Positions 18,070 through 26,455 of a DNA stretch of 64,000 nt are shown one piece after another. The stretch's first letter is position 1, and every line of letters starts with the position of its first letter. The position numbers and the translations under genes were made by a program. Below the pieces are notes generated by a model. That model had not been told where the DNA came from and searched no databases. It saw only the letters and a program-made list of their open reading frames with translations. The stretch spans positions 1,767,501-1,831,500 of the forward strand of contig NZ_CP060695.1 of assembly GCF_014352875.1 (NCBI RefSeq). The letters run 5' to 3'. The stretch comes from Polaribacter pectinis. GTDB taxonomy: Bacteria; Bacteroidota; Bacteroidia; Flavobacteriales; Flavobacteriaceae.

Positions 18070-18150
18070 TAGGAGCTATTTCCAGCTTTCCATTATATCT
18101 TTTTGTTGAAAAAACAAAAAGGATGTCATTTCAATCTGGGCTAAACAAAC
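18070..18150 (-). repeat. Structured intergenic repeat, copy C
   Basis: Read on the minus strand: GTTTAGCCCAGATTGAAA, a CATCCTTTTTG stem-loop with arms CTTTTTGTT / AACAAAAAG, then GATATAATGGAAAGCTGG and AAATAGCTCC. The flanking CCAG/CTGG pair (18136-18139 with 18082-18085) closes the element. It is related to copies at 21355, 31259 and 41813. Confidence 0.7.
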
Positions 18151-18208
18151 CTGCTAACTAATAACATTAACGAAAACCTTATTTAAAACTTTGAAACTAA
18201 ATAAAATC

Positions 18209-18279
18209 ACAATTCAGTATTAAAAAATTACAATTCGGTATGTTTCTTGTTTTAAAGTTTAAAAAACATACGATATTTA
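18209..18279 (+). promoter_or_regulatory. LytTR-type paired direct repeats and promoter of the DUF2141 gene
   Basis: ACAATTCAG (18209-18217) and ACAATTCGG (18230-18238) start 21 bp apart; each matches the LytTR 9-mer consensus at 8 of 9 positions. A -7-like ATATTTA box lies 47 bp further on (18276-18279 against TTTG), followed by CACCATCAAA. The TonB receptor promoter has the same spacing and nearly the same post-box sequence. Confidence 0.6.
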
Positions 18280-18307
18280 CACCATCAAACAAAAACAACA
18301 AACAATT

Positions 18308-18727
18308 ATGAAAAAATTACTTTTAATAATAGCAATCATTTTCGGAGGAATTTTCGCAACAAATGCACAAGAAACAACTTACGATTTAACTATAAATATT
18401 TCTGGTTTAGACTCTAACAAAGGAAAAGTTTTAATTGCATTGTATAACGAAGAAGGTCAGTTTTTGAAAAAACGTTTTAAAGACGGCATAACAAAAATCA
18501 CCGATAAAAAAGCGACTTATACTATAACAGGAATTCCTAAAGGAGAATATGCTGTTTCCTTTTTTCATGATGAAAATGACAACAATAAAATGGACACGAA
18601 TTTCTTGGGAATACCTAAAGAAGACTATGGCTGTTCTAATAACGCAAGAGGATTTATGGGTGCTCCAAAATACAAAGACGCTAAATTTCAATTGTCAGAA
18701 AATAAAACAATCGAGATAAAAATATAA
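18308..18727 (+). CDS. DUF2141 domain secreted protein
   Basis: 139 residues with a signal peptide (MKKLLLIIAIIFGGIFATNA) and one DUF2141 domain: LTINISGLDSNKGKVLIALY, YTITGIPKGEYAVSFFHDEN and DNNKMDTNFLGIPKEDYGCS, the last an acidic loop that looks able to bind calcium. It is a periplasmic or surface beta-sandwich of unknown function. Flavobacteria often place it next to TonB receptors. It is co-transcribed with the TPR-like gene 23 bp downstream. Confidence 0.88.
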   Translation: MKKLLLIIAIIFGGIFATNAQETTYDLTINISGLDSNKGKVLIALYNEEGQFLKKRFKDGITKITDKKATYTITGIPKGEYAVSFFHDENDNNKMDTNFLGIPKEDYGCSNNARGFMGAPKYKDAKFQLSENKTIEIKI

Positions 18728-18750
18728 GTCAACAACTAAAACTTTATAAA

Positions 18751-19374
18751 ATGAAAAAATCAATCTTAATTATCGCGTTATTATTTGCAGGAATTATCTC
18801 TGCACAGTCAAAATATCAAACAGGAATGAAAAAAGCTTTTTCTCATTGGGAAAAAGGAGAAATGGTAAAAGCTTCTCAACTATTTGAAAGAATTTCGAAA
18901 GCAGAACCTACTAAATGGAAACCTGCATACTATGCTGCAACAGTCGAAATTTTAGGAAGTTTTGGTCTAAAAGACGAAGCTACTTTAAATACCAAATTGA
19001 AAAAAGCACAAGAATTTTTAGACGTAGCAAAATCTAATTCAGAAAATAATCCTGAAATTTTAATCACGCAAGCTTTGTTAAACACAGGTTATATTGCTTT
19101 TGACGGACAAAAATACGGAATGACATTATCTGGGAAAAACGCTCAATTATATGCAAAAGCTTTAGCAATTGCGCCAAACAATCCAAGAGTAATTATGGGA
19201 AATGCAGAATGGAATATGGGTGCAGCTCGTTTTTTCGGAAAATCTACAAAACCTTATTGTGATGAGATTAAAAGAGCAATCAAATTAGGAAAAGAAGAAA
19301 AAATTGAGGAAGAATTTTATCCAAAATTTTTAGAAGTGAGAGCTTTGGAAGTTTTGAAACAGTGTGAAAAATAA
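18751..19374 (+). CDS. Secreted TPR-like protein
   Basis: 207 residues with a signal peptide (MKKSILIIALLFAGIISAQ), then helical repeats resembling TPRs: GMKKAFSHWEKGEMVKASQL, WKPAYYAATVEILGSFG and ALLNTGYIAFDGQKYG. It is probably periplasmic and may scaffold or bind a partner. It is the last gene of the DUF2141 unit under the LytTR-type promoter. No enzyme motif is visible. Confidence 0.75.
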   Translation: MKKSILIIALLFAGIISAQSKYQTGMKKAFSHWEKGEMVKASQLFERISKAEPTKWKPAYYAATVEILGSFGLKDEATLNTKLKKAQEFLDVAKSNSENNPEILITQALLNTGYIAFDGQKYGMTLSGKNAQLYAKALAIAPNNPRVIMGNAEWNMGAARFFGKSTKPYCDEIKRAIKLGKEEKIEEEFYPKFLEVRALEVLKQCEK

Positions 19375-19383
19375 AATTAGTTT

Positions 19384-19429
19384 GCAGTCTTCAGTAGGCA
19401 GTCAAGTATCTGACTGAAGACTGCCTACT
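19384..19429. repeat. Heptamer-phased inverted repeat (CAGT family)
   Basis: CAGT occurs at 19385, 19392 and 19399, and its complement ACTG at 19413 and 19420 (ACTT at 19427), all on a 7-bp period. Two competing perfect hairpins result: arms of 12 bp (19384-19395 with 19413-19424) and of 11 bp (19393-19403 with 19419-19429). Confidence 0.7.
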
Positions 19430-19437
19430 TTAACAAT

Positions 19438-19518
19438 TGTCATTTCGAACGAAACACAGTAAAGTTTAGAAATCTCTTTATTAAAACTAAAAGATTACTC
19501 CACAAGGTCGAAATGACA
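19438..19518. repeat. Inverted TGTCATTTCGA intergenic repeat
   Basis: Perfect 11-bp terminal inverted repeats TGTCATTTCGA (19438-19448) and TCGAAATGACA (19508-19518) enclose 59 bp containing AGAAATCTC. It lies directly after the end of the ACMSD gene. The same terminal sequence forms the fragment inside kmo at 26851-26878. Confidence 0.75.
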
Positions 19519-19519
19519 T

Positions 19520-20608
19520 TTATACTTTTAAAATCTTATTAACCAAATCTTGTTTCGCTTTTTCATCATCACCAAACAACCATTGTAAAACGTTATCTTC
19601 CCAGATTTGCCCTTTTTCAACTTCAGTAATAATATTTCTTTCAATTGCTAAATCTAAAATTTTTCCAGGATAAGAAGATTGTGCATCACTTTCCATTTCT
19701 CCTAAAGGATAAGGATCATCCAAACCCATTAAAACCTGACTTGTTCCTTGTCTTTTAAACATTAAATGCAAAGAATCTGTATCGTGAACTAACGTATCAA
19801 AAAAGATATTTTTATGTCCAATTGCTTTTCTTGGATGTGTTTTTCCTTCAAATAAATCGGGTCTTCCATCAAAACCTTGTATTCTTCTTCCCAAATTCAT
19901 TTGTGCTAATTGACCTCCATGTGCAAAACAAGTTCTAATGTTTTTAAATCGCTCTTGCATTCCGTTTAAAGTATAAAAATGATATGCATCTCCACATTGT
20001 GCTAGCATCCAAATTAAGTGAAAACGCCAATTGGTATTTTCTAATTTTATCATTTTATCTCCATCATAAGGATGAATTTCAATCGCTAATTTGTATTTAT
20101 CTGCCAATTCGAAAATTCGATCGTTTTCTTCATCAAAAACACATCTCCACTGTCCAATTGAATCCATAAAATGCGTTGGCAAACACAAAACTTTTAAGCC
20201 CAATTCTTCTACACAACGTTTCATTTCGTCTAACGCTCCATAAATAAAACCTGGGTGCACTACAAAACCACAGGTAAACTTATCTGGATGATCTCGCTGA
20301 ACTTTTGCATTAAAATCATTCTGAAAACGCAACGCTTTTTTCATTTCTTCCAAACGCAAACCATTTCCATATAATTGAGAAAGATTTAAAACAACTGCGT
20401 GATCTAACTTGTTTTTCTCCATCCAAAGAAGCTTCTCATCCAAGAAAAAACTGGAATCTGTTACAGGTCTTTTCCAACCTTTTTGTAACATATGCTTACG
20501 CTCATCATCTACCCAAAAAATTTCTTTATCCTTCATAAATTGAGGAATTTGCTCTGGGTAAGGCAATAAATGTGAATGTCCGTTTATTCGTAGTTTTCTT
20601 CGTGTCAT
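19520..20608 (-). CDS. 2-amino-3-carboxymuconate-6-semialdehyde decarboxylase (ACMSD)
   Basis: Amidohydrolase-fold, zinc-dependent decarboxylase acting on the ring-cleavage product of 3-hydroxyanthranilate. 362 residues. The metal-binding HxH is at the N-terminus (RINGHSHLLPYPEQIP); further ligands are in LAIEIHPYDGD and CFAHGGQLAQ, and the Asp in VLMGLDDPYPLGE. The DPYPLGE ending is typical of the ACMSD group. It is the last gene of the kynurenine operon, separated from 3-HAO by a 110-bp gap with a repeat. Confidence 0.88.
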   Translation of the reverse strand: MTRRKLRINGHSHLLPYPEQIPQFMKDKEIFWVDDERKHMLQKGWKRPVTDSSFFLDEKLLWMEKNKLDHAVVLNLSQLYGNGLRLEEMKKALRFQNDFNAKVQRDHPDKFTCGFVVHPGFIYGALDEMKRCVEELGLKVLCLPTHFMDSIGQWRCVFDEENDRIFELADKYKLAIEIHPYDGDKMIKLENTNWRFHLIWMLAQCGDAYHFYTLNGMQERFKNIRTCFAHGGQLAQMNLGRRIQGFDGRPDLFEGKTHPRKAIGHKNIFFDTLVHDTDSLHLMFKRQGTSQVLMGLDDPYPLGEMESDAQSSYPGKILDLAIERNIITEVEKGQIWEDNVLQWLFGDDEKAKQDLVNKILKV

Positions 20609-20667
20609 AATTTCTGTAATTCCTTAAAAATAGAATTCTTATTATTACTGATTAGAATATATTATGG

Positions 20668-20712
20668 ATTCCTGCCAGAGTTTATCTTGAGCGATAGTCG
20701 AAAGACAGGAAT
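20668..20712. repeat. Inverted ATTCCTG intergenic repeat
   Basis: Arms ATTCCTG (20668-20674) and CAGGAAT (20706-20712) enclose a segment ending GCGATAGTCGAAAGA. It is related in style to the TGTCATTTCGA element and lies inside the operon between the 3-HAO and ACMSD genes. Confidence 0.55.
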
Positions 20713-20718
20713 GACAAG

Positions 20719-21246
20719 CTATTTAACTTTATTTGGTGGTTGCATTACTGTTCCACAATTGTCGCAAGTACATTTTTGTTTGTCGGAATAATATTTGTCG
20801 AAAATAACTGGCATGTCTGTTTCTATGTTATCTAATGCAAATTCTTCTCTGTATAATGGATTTCCACAATTTTCGCAATACCATTCTAAAGCATCTAACA
20901 TTCCTTCTGAACGTGGATATTCAATTACCAAACCAACTGTATTTTCTTTTCTTTGTGGCGAATGTGGCACTTTTCCTGGCAGTAAATAAATATCTCCTTC
21001 GTTAATTTCTACATCAATCATTTCTCCTTTATCGTCTATGATTTTTAAAATCATGTCTCCTTCTACTTGATAGAAAAATTCTGGAGTTTCGTTATAATGA
21101 TAATCTTTTCTGTTATTTGGTCCACCAACAACCATGACAATGTATTCGCCATTATCCCAAACTTGCTTGTTACCAACTGGCGGTTTTAATAAATGACGAT
21201 GTTCATCAATCCACTTTTTAAAATTTAAAGGTTGTACTAAATTCAT
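20719..21246 (-). CDS. 3-hydroxyanthranilate 3,4-dioxygenase
   Basis: Fe(II) cupin dioxygenase that opens 3-hydroxyanthranilate to 2-amino-3-carboxymuconate semialdehyde. 175 residues. The iron ligands are in HYNETPEFFYQVEGDM and the later LLPGKVPHSPQR, where a His completes the site. The bacterial-type C-terminal rubredoxin-like site is present as two CxxC pairs (WYCENCGNPLYRE and CTCDNCGTVMQPP). It acts between kynureninase and ACMSD, both in the same operon. Confidence 0.95.
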   Translation of the reverse strand: MNLVQPLNFKKWIDEHRHLLKPPVGNKQVWDNGEYIVMVVGGPNNRKDYHYNETPEFFYQVEGDMILKIIDDKGEMIDVEINEGDIYLLPGKVPHSPQRKENTVGLVIEYPRSEGMLDALEWYCENCGNPLYREEFALDNIETDMPVIFDKYYSDKQKCTCDNCGTVMQPPNKVK

Positions 21247-21354
21247 TTTATTGATTTTTAGATTATTGGATGTTTTGATTGTTTGACTTTAAAATTACTG
21301 ATTTTTAATGTCTTTTTAAAATCTCTTTTTGTTTGCTTTTAATTACTAAATTCT

Positions 21355-21446
21355 GCAAACAAGTTTAGCCCTGATTGAACGGTTTGTTTGAGCTCTTTTT
21401 TCTTTTTCAGAAAAAAAGCGAGTAGTGAAAGCAGGAAATAGCTTCT
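21355..21446 (+). repeat. Structured intergenic repeat, copy A
   Basis: Left part AAGTTTAGCCCTGATTGAAC, a middle T-rich hairpin (TTTTTTC / GAAAAAA) and right part GTGAAAGCAGGAAATAGC. CCTG (21370-21373) pairs with CAGG (21432-21435). It is nearly identical to copy B at 31259 outside the loop. It lies in the kynurenine operon between the SDR and 3-HAO genes. Confidence 0.75.
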
Positions 21447-21453
21447 AAAAAAA

Positions 21454-22233
21454 CTACAAAGATTTTGTTCTTCCACCATCTACAGGGACGTTAATTCCGT
21501 TGATAAAACTGGCTTTTTCACTTGTTAAAAACACAATTGCATTGGCAATTTCCTCTGGTTTTGCAAAACGTTTTGCTGGGGAAGCATTCATCATATTTTT
21601 AGAAACTTCTTCAATTGAGTTTCCTGTTTTGTTTGCTTTATTTTTAATAATTTCATTTAAACGCTCTGTTCCTGTGGCTCCTGGCAAAACATTATTTACT
21701 GTAATGCCGAATTCGCCCAACTCATTTGCCAAGGTTTTAGACCAACTTGCAACTGCGCCACGAATAGTATTTGAAACGCCCAAACCATCTAAAGGTTGTT
21801 TTACAGATGTTGAAATTACATTTACAATTCTACCAAAATTTTGTGTTTTCATAAACGGAACAATTGCTTGTACCAAAATATGATTGCATTTTAAATGTTG
21901 CGTAAAAGCGCTTTCAAATTCTTCTATTTTTGCATTAAATATTGGACCTCCAGCTGGACCTCCAGTATTGTTTATCAAAACATGGAACTGTAATTCTGAC
22001 TTCTCTAAAACTTGTTTCAGTTCATTTGGTTTCGAAAAATCTGCAATTAAATAATTGTGATTCTGGTTTCCGTTATTTGATAATTCTTTTAAAACTGATT
22101 GTAACTTTTCTTTATTTCTGGCAAGTAAAGTAACATTAGCTCCTTCTTCTGCCAATAATAATGCTGTCGCTTTTCCAATTCCTTGTGTGCTTCCGCAAAC
22201 TAAAGCGTTTTTGTTTTTTAGTTCTAAATTCAT
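21454..22233 (-). CDS. SDR-family oxidoreductase of the kynurenine operon
   Basis: 259 residues. The NAD(P) motif is NALVCGSTQGIGKATALLLA (TGxxxGIG type with CGST). NNTGGPAGG is the NNAG-equivalent block. The usual catalytic Tyr of YxxxK is not evident in the corresponding segment SNTIRGAVASWSKTLANE, an oddity shared by one divergent group of SDRs annotated near this pathway. The substrate is unknown. The ATG at 22233 (MNLELKNKNALV) is preferred over one nine codons upstream. It sits between the DUF6500-like gene and 3-HAO. Confidence 0.8.
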   Translation of the reverse strand: MNLELKNKNALVCGSTQGIGKATALLLAEEGANVTLLARNKEKLQSVLKELSNNGNQNHNYLIADFSKPNELKQVLEKSELQFHVLINNTGGPAGGPIFNAKIEEFESAFTQHLKCNHILVQAIVPFMKTQNFGRIVNVISTSVKQPLDGLGVSNTIRGAVASWSKTLANELGEFGITVNNVLPGATGTERLNEIIKNKANKTGNSIEEVSKNMMNASPAKRFAKPEEIANAIVFLTSEKASFINGINVPVDGGRTKSL

Positions 22234-22248
22234 TGTATAGATTTTAGA

Positions 22249-22312
22249 ATTAAGAAACAAGAAAAGAGACTTACTCGTCTTTTCTCTTGACTCTTTCTTC
22301 TTGATTCTTATT
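22249..22312. repeat. Heptamer-phased inverted repeat (TCTT/AAGA family)
   Basis: Five contiguous TCTTNNN heptamers run from 22278 to 22312 (TCTTTTC, TCTTGAC, TCTTTCT, TCTTGAT, TCTTATT). Inverted units ATTAAGA, AACAAGA and AAAGAGA lie at 22249-22255, 22256-22262 and 22263-22269. The array reaches into the stop codon of the DUF6500-like gene. Confidence 0.7.
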
Positions 22313-22526
22313 TATTTTCTGTAATCATTTTCTTAATCTTAACCGCTTTTTCGAAATGATCTAATTTATGGGATTCAATCCACCAAGTTGCAACTTCCAA
22401 TAATAACTTTGGGTTATCATTTTTGTTTTTGAAAAATGCATAAAAAGACAAGCCTACGTTTTCTCCTTTTTTAGCGATTTTCTCGTTACAAACTTCTATT
22501 ATTTTTTCTCGTATTTCTTTATTCAT
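22308..22526 (-). CDS. Small conserved protein of the kynurenine operon (DUF6500-like)
   Basis: 72 residues, soluble and helical (MNKEIREKIIEVCNEKIAKK, then GLSFYAFFKNKNDNP and ATWWIESHKLDHFEKAVKIK). I think it belongs to DUF6500, with moderate certainty; the function is unknown. The ATG at 22526 overlaps the end of the aldehyde dehydrogenase gene by 8 bp, which supports this start and translational coupling. A longer frame to 22574 would lie wholly inside the dehydrogenase and is not needed. Confidence 0.65.
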   Translation of the reverse strand: MNKEIREKIIEVCNEKIAKKGENVGLSFYAFFKNKNDNPKLLLEVATWWIESHKLDHFEKAVKIKKMITENK

Positions 22527-23961
22527 ACTGTATACATATATTCTTTGGCTCTGTAAAGAAACGCAACGCTTCAAAACCTCCTTCTCTTCCTACTCCACTA
22601 TCTTTTGCGCCACCAAATGCAGTTCTTAAATCACGTAACATCCACGTATTTACCCAAACAATTCCTGTGTGTAATTGTTTAGAAAATTGCATGGTTCTGT
22701 TTAAATTATTCGTCCATAAAGTTGCTGATAATCCGTATTTTACATCATTTGCTAATTGCAATGCCTCTTCATCAGTTTTAAATGACATAATGGTTACAAC
22801 TGGCCCAAATATTTCTTCTTGATTCAGTCTGCAATTATTGTCTGAAACTTCTATAATTGTGGGTTGTAAATAATAACCGTTTTCGCAATTCTTGACTGTG
22901 ACTCTGTCACCTCCAAAAAGAATTTTTGCGTTTTCTTCTTCAGCAATATTAATATAACTTTTTACTTTTTCTAAATGTTCTTTAGAAACTAATGCTCCAA
23001 TATTTGTGCTTTCTTCTGATGGATTTCCAACTTTTAATTCAGAGACTTTTTTAATAAAATCAGTTTTGAATTTCTCGTAGATTTTTTCTTCTACTAAAAT
23101 TCTACTTCCACATAAACAAATTTGACCTTGATTCGCAAACGAAGAACGTACTGTGGTTTCTAACATCTTCTCATAATCGCAATCTGCAAAAATGATGTTT
23201 GGGTTTTTCCCTCCTAATTCTAAAGATAACTTTTTAAACAATGGCGCTGCAATTCTGGCAATATGTGCTCCTGTTTTTGTGCCACCAGTAAATGAAATTG
23301 CTTTTATGTTTGGATGCTCTACAATTGCTTGTCCTGTTGAAGTTCCTAATCCGTGGACAACATTTAAAACACCTTTTGGGAGGCCAGCTTCTGTACAAAT
23401 TTCACCTAATAAATAAGCTGTCATTGGTGTAATTTCACTTGGTTTTGCAACGACACAATTTCCTGATGCAATTGCAGGAGCAATTTTCCAAGTAAATAAA
23501 TACAAAGGTAAATTCCATGGAGAAATACAACCTACAACTCCAAGTGGTTGACGTAATGTAAAATTAACAGCATTCAAACCCACACTTTCGTGGCTTTCGG
23601 ATGAAAACTGCGTTATTGCATTTGCGAAGAACTGAAAATTACTTGCAGCTCTTGGAATGTCAACTGCTTTTGCCAAACTGATTGGCTTTCCATTATCTTT
23701 CGATTCTGCTTCCGCTAAAAAATGTAATTTTTCTTTTATTAATTCAGCAATTTTAGACAAGATTTTACTTCTTGTTGCTAATGTTGTGTTAGACCAATTT
23801 GGAAAAGCTTTTTCTGCTGCTTCAACTGCTTTTTCTACATCTTCTTTTGAAGAATTTGGAATTTGTCCGTAGATTTCTCCTATTGATGGATTGTAGTTAT
23901 CAATATATTCTCCCTTTATTGGATCTTCAAATTTTCCGTTGATGTAGTTTTGGATTTTCAA
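22519..23961 (-). CDS. 2-aminomuconate-6-semialdehyde dehydrogenase (ALDH family)
   Basis: NAD-dependent aldehyde dehydrogenase of 480 residues. The cofactor region has GVVGCISPWNLPLYLFTWK and SFTGGTKTGAHIA, the general-base Glu is in LSLELGGKNPN, and the catalytic Cys in NQGQICLCGSRILVEE. GPVVTIMSFKTDEEAL and GREGGFEALRFFTEPKNICI close the family pattern. The family alone does not fix the substrate. The location between RidA and ACMSD in a complete meta-cleavage cluster makes 2-aminomuconate semialdehyde the expected one. Confidence 0.88.
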   Translation of the reverse strand: MKIQNYINGKFEDPIKGEYIDNYNPSIGEIYGQIPNSSKEDVEKAVEAAEKAFPNWSNTTLATRSKILSKIAELIKEKLHFLAEAESKDNGKPISLAKAVDIPRAASNFQFFANAITQFSSESHESVGLNAVNFTLRQPLGVVGCISPWNLPLYLFTWKIAPAIASGNCVVAKPSEITPMTAYLLGEICTEAGLPKGVLNVVHGLGTSTGQAIVEHPNIKAISFTGGTKTGAHIARIAAPLFKKLSLELGGKNPNIIFADCDYEKMLETTVRSSFANQGQICLCGSRILVEEKIYEKFKTDFIKKVSELKVGNPSEESTNIGALVSKEHLEKVKSYINIAEEENAKILFGGDRVTVKNCENGYYLQPTIIEVSDNNCRLNQEEIFGPVVTIMSFKTDEEALQLANDVKYGLSATLWTNNLNRTMQFSKQLHTGIVWVNTWMLRDLRTAFGGAKDSGVGREGGFEALRFFTEPKNICIQYE

Positions 23962-23976
23962 TATATATATTTAAAT

Positions 23977-24369
23977 CTATTTAGGTTCAATAATTAAAAA
24001 TACGGCAGTTTCATTACCAATATTTAACACTTCGTGCGATGTTCTTTCTTCATTTGAAAAACTATACCCTGTTGGTACATCAACCTCTCTTACTCCTTTA
24101 ACGTCTTTTATTTTAAACTTACTTCCAACAAGCGTATAACCAAAATGTTTTTTATGGTAATGTTCCTCATGACCAACTCCAGGAGCAAACGTACATTTTA
24201 ACACTCTTAACTCTGCATTATCTTGCAAAACTTCACAAACCTTTTTTCCTTTCCAGCCTGCTTCTAAAGGATCAGGAAGCGTAGTTTTTGGTTTACAAGA
24301 GTAAAAGCTAATTATTAAAAAACAAAAAGCTAACTTTCTTATATTGATACTTGTTTTTAATTTATACAT
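23977..24369 (-). CDS. Cupin-domain lipoprotein
   Basis: 130 residues. An N-terminal hydrophobic segment ends in a lipobox (CFLIISFYSCKP), so it is probably a lipoprotein. A single cupin follows, with metal-type histidines (GVGHEEHYHKKHFGY) and a second block (SNEERTSHEVLNIGNE). Its start directly follows the RidA stop codon. A periplasmic cupin inside a cytoplasmic catabolic operon is unusual. Its role is unknown. Confidence 0.75.
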   Translation of the reverse strand: MYKLKTSINIRKLAFCFLIISFYSCKPKTTLPDPLEAGWKGKKVCEVLQDNAELRVLKCTFAPGVGHEEHYHKKHFGYTLVGSKFKIKDVKGVREVDVPTGYSFSNEERTSHEVLNIGNETAVFLIIEPK

Positions 24370-24774
24370 CTATCGCTTCTTATAAGCCGTTACTTTAATC
24401 TCTACTACCAAATCTGGATGTGGTAACTGATGCACTGCAACAGTTGTTCTTGTTGGCCCAGCTTCTTTATCGAAAAATTCTGCGTACGCTTTATTGTAAC
24501 CCGCAAAATCATTCATATTGACTAAAAAAGAGGAAACATCTACAACATCTTTTATACTTGCACCAACCGTTTTTAAATTACAGTCTATATTTTCTAAAAC
24601 TGCTTTTGTTTGTAAATAAGAATCTAATTTTTTTGTTCCCATTTCATCAATAATTACAACTCCTGCAATTGTGTTATCTGGTCTTCTTGAACTTGTTCCT
24701 GAAACAAAAATAAAATCGCCCACAACTTTTACATGTGGATAAGCGCCTCTTGGTGTTACTTTTTTTTCTGACAT
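24370..24774 (-). CDS. RidA-family protein, probable 2-aminomuconate deaminase
   Basis: 134 residues of the YjgF/YER057c/RidA trimeric fold. [20 protein letters not shown] starts the core, and [20 protein letters not shown] carries the Arg that holds the substrate carboxylate in active RidA enzymes. General RidA proteins hydrolyse enamines and imines. In 3-hydroxyanthranilate clusters the family member is 2-aminomuconate deaminase, and the neighbours here fit that. Nothing downstream in the window continues from 4-oxalocrotonate. Confidence 0.8.
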   Translation of the reverse strand: MSEKKVTPRGAYPHVKVVGDFIFVSGTSSRRPDNTIAGVVIIDEMGTKKLDSYLQTKAVLENIDCNLKTVGASIKDVVDVSSFLVNMNDFAGYNKAYAEFFDKEAGPTRTTVAVHQLPHPDLVVEIKVTAYKKR

Positions 24775-24795
24775 TTATTTTTTTTAAAATTAATT

Positions 24796-25932
24796 CTAAA
24801 ATTTATCTATGTGATACATTTCAAACATCTTTTTTTCTAATATCTTTTTTGGCATATTTTGTAACACTAAATTTCGAAAACTTTTTCCATATTTCCAATG
24901 TGCTATTTTACCAGTACTCCAAGATTGATTTACAACTGTATTTACTTTTTTTTGTCTTCTTTCTTGAAATAATTTAAATACGTTTTTACCTGAATATTCT
25001 TTAATTAAATTACTTAAATAATAAGCATCCTCTATTGCTTGTGCACCTCCTTGCCCCATATTTGGTGTTGTAGCATGACCTGCATCTCCAATTAAACAAA
25101 TATTTCCTTTATACCAACTGGATAATGGTTTTAAATCGTTAATATCATTTTTTAAGATTTGTTGTATAGGTGTTTCCGAAATTAACTCTACTATTAATGG
25201 ATCAAAGTCCGAAAATAAATTCAGTAATTTTTCTTTTACTTTACTGGTATCTTCTTTACTATTTTCTTCAGCTAAAACTACTGCAAACCAATAAACCTTA
25301 TCTTTAGCAACTTCAGAAATTCCAAATCGAATTTGATTTCCCCACAACTCAAAACCTCTGTGAGCATATTTTTCTTCTAACTTAAAATCTACAATACCTC
25401 GCCAACAAGTCTGACCAGAATATCTTTTACTACTATTTGGAAAAAGTTGATTTCTAACTTTAGAATTTATGCCATCTGCACCAATTAAAAAATTGGTTTC
25501 TATTTTTGAATTATCGTTAAAAGTAACTTCTATTTTTTCTGAATTTAATTCTTTATAAGATTGAAAACCTTTATTTAAAGTGATTTTATCTTTCGGTATT
25601 TTATGAAATAGTAATTTTTGAAGTGCAGCTCTATGAATAGAAACGGTTGTAAAACCAAATTTGTCTTTAAATATATCTTGCTGAATATCTGACAATGGAG
25701 ATAGATCTGATTTTCCTATTGTAATTCTATTTATAGCATTACCATTCTTTTTTACCTCTTCTAAAATATTTAAACTCTCTAAAACTTGCAATGCGTTTGG
25801 AGCTAACCAGATTCCTGCACCAACTTCATTTAATTCCGGTGCTTTTTCAAAGACTTGATACGGAATACCTTTTTTCTCAAAAGCCAATGCTGTTGTAAGT
25901 CCTCCAATTCCTGCGCCAATAATTGTGTACAT
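24796..25932 (-). CDS. FAD-dependent monooxygenase (salicylate/urate hydroxylase-like)
   Basis: 378 residues, group A flavin monooxygenase. The FAD motif is MYTIIGAGIGGLTTALAFEK. FLIGADGINSKVRNQLFP is the DG motif, and ICLIGDAGHATTPNMGQGG the GD motif that closes the flavin site. The substrate is not determined by the sequence. It is distinct from the kmo two genes upstream, so the operon encodes two flavin hydroxylases. It may act on another aromatic metabolite entering the same pathway. Confidence 0.82.
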   Translation of the reverse strand: MYTIIGAGIGGLTTALAFEKKGIPYQVFEKAPELNEVGAGIWLAPNALQVLESLNILEEVKKNGNAINRITIGKSDLSPLSDIQQDIFKDKFGFTTVSIHRAALQKLLFHKIPKDKITLNKGFQSYKELNSEKIEVTFNDNSKIETNFLIGADGINSKVRNQLFPNSSKRYSGQTCWRGIVDFKLEEKYAHRGFELWGNQIRFGISEVAKDKVYWFAVVLAEENSKEDTSKVKEKLLNLFSDFDPLIVELISETPIQQILKNDINDLKPLSSWYKGNICLIGDAGHATTPNMGQGGAQAIEDAYYLSNLIKEYSGKNVFKLFQERRQKKVNTVVNQSWSTGKIAHWKYGKSFRNLVLQNMPKKILEKKMFEMYHIDKF

Positions 25933-25936
25933 CTTT

Positions 25937-26455
25937 TTATTTTGCTAACTCTAGTAATTTTAATGCTGTATTATAATTCCTTGTGGTTGCTGTTACATTC
26001 AATTTTCTTTCAAATAAATTATTAGAAAGTTTTGTTTTCGCAAATCCTGAGGGACAATAAATATAAACCATATCCTTATCGATTAAATATTTATCATCAT
26101 TAATACCTTTTACATCAACTTTTGTTTCGTATACTTTTTTGTTTAAGAAAACAAACGCAACAATTTTAGTGTTATCCATCGAAAAAGGATAATTAGCGAT
26201 TGCTTTTTTCCAATCTGGGATTGTTCTTGCAATTACAGGAACATCAAAACCAAATTTGCTTTGAATTCCGTCTTTAATTTTATTACAAATTACAGATTTA
26301 CCTTCATCTGATTCTAAAATAATATTTCCACTTTGAATATATGTTTGCACATTTTTAAAATCTAAATCACTTAATAATTCTCGTAAACCTGCCATCGGAA
26401 TTTTGTTTTTTCCTGACACATTTATTCCACGAAGTAAAACGATATATTTTTTCAT
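25937..26455 (-). CDS. DUF1697 domain-containing protein
   Basis: 172 residues. The family start MKKYIVLLRGINVSGKNKIP is followed by NVQTYIQSGNIILESDEG and a C-terminal block NVTATTRNYNTALKLLELA. It has a ferredoxin-like fold; the function is unknown. Its start abuts the kmo stop codon, and the FAD monooxygenase follows after 4 bp, so it is a full member of the operon. DUF1697 has no known link to kynurenine degradation; it may be a passenger. Confidence 0.88.
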   Translation of the reverse strand: MKKYIVLLRGINVSGKNKIPMAGLRELLSDLDFKNVQTYIQSGNIILESDEGKSVICNKIKDGIQSKFGFDVPVIARTIPDWKKAIANYPFSMDNTKIVAFVFLNKKVYETKVDVKGINDDKYLIDKDMVYIYCPSGFAKTKLSNNLFERKLNVTATTRNYNTALKLLELAK

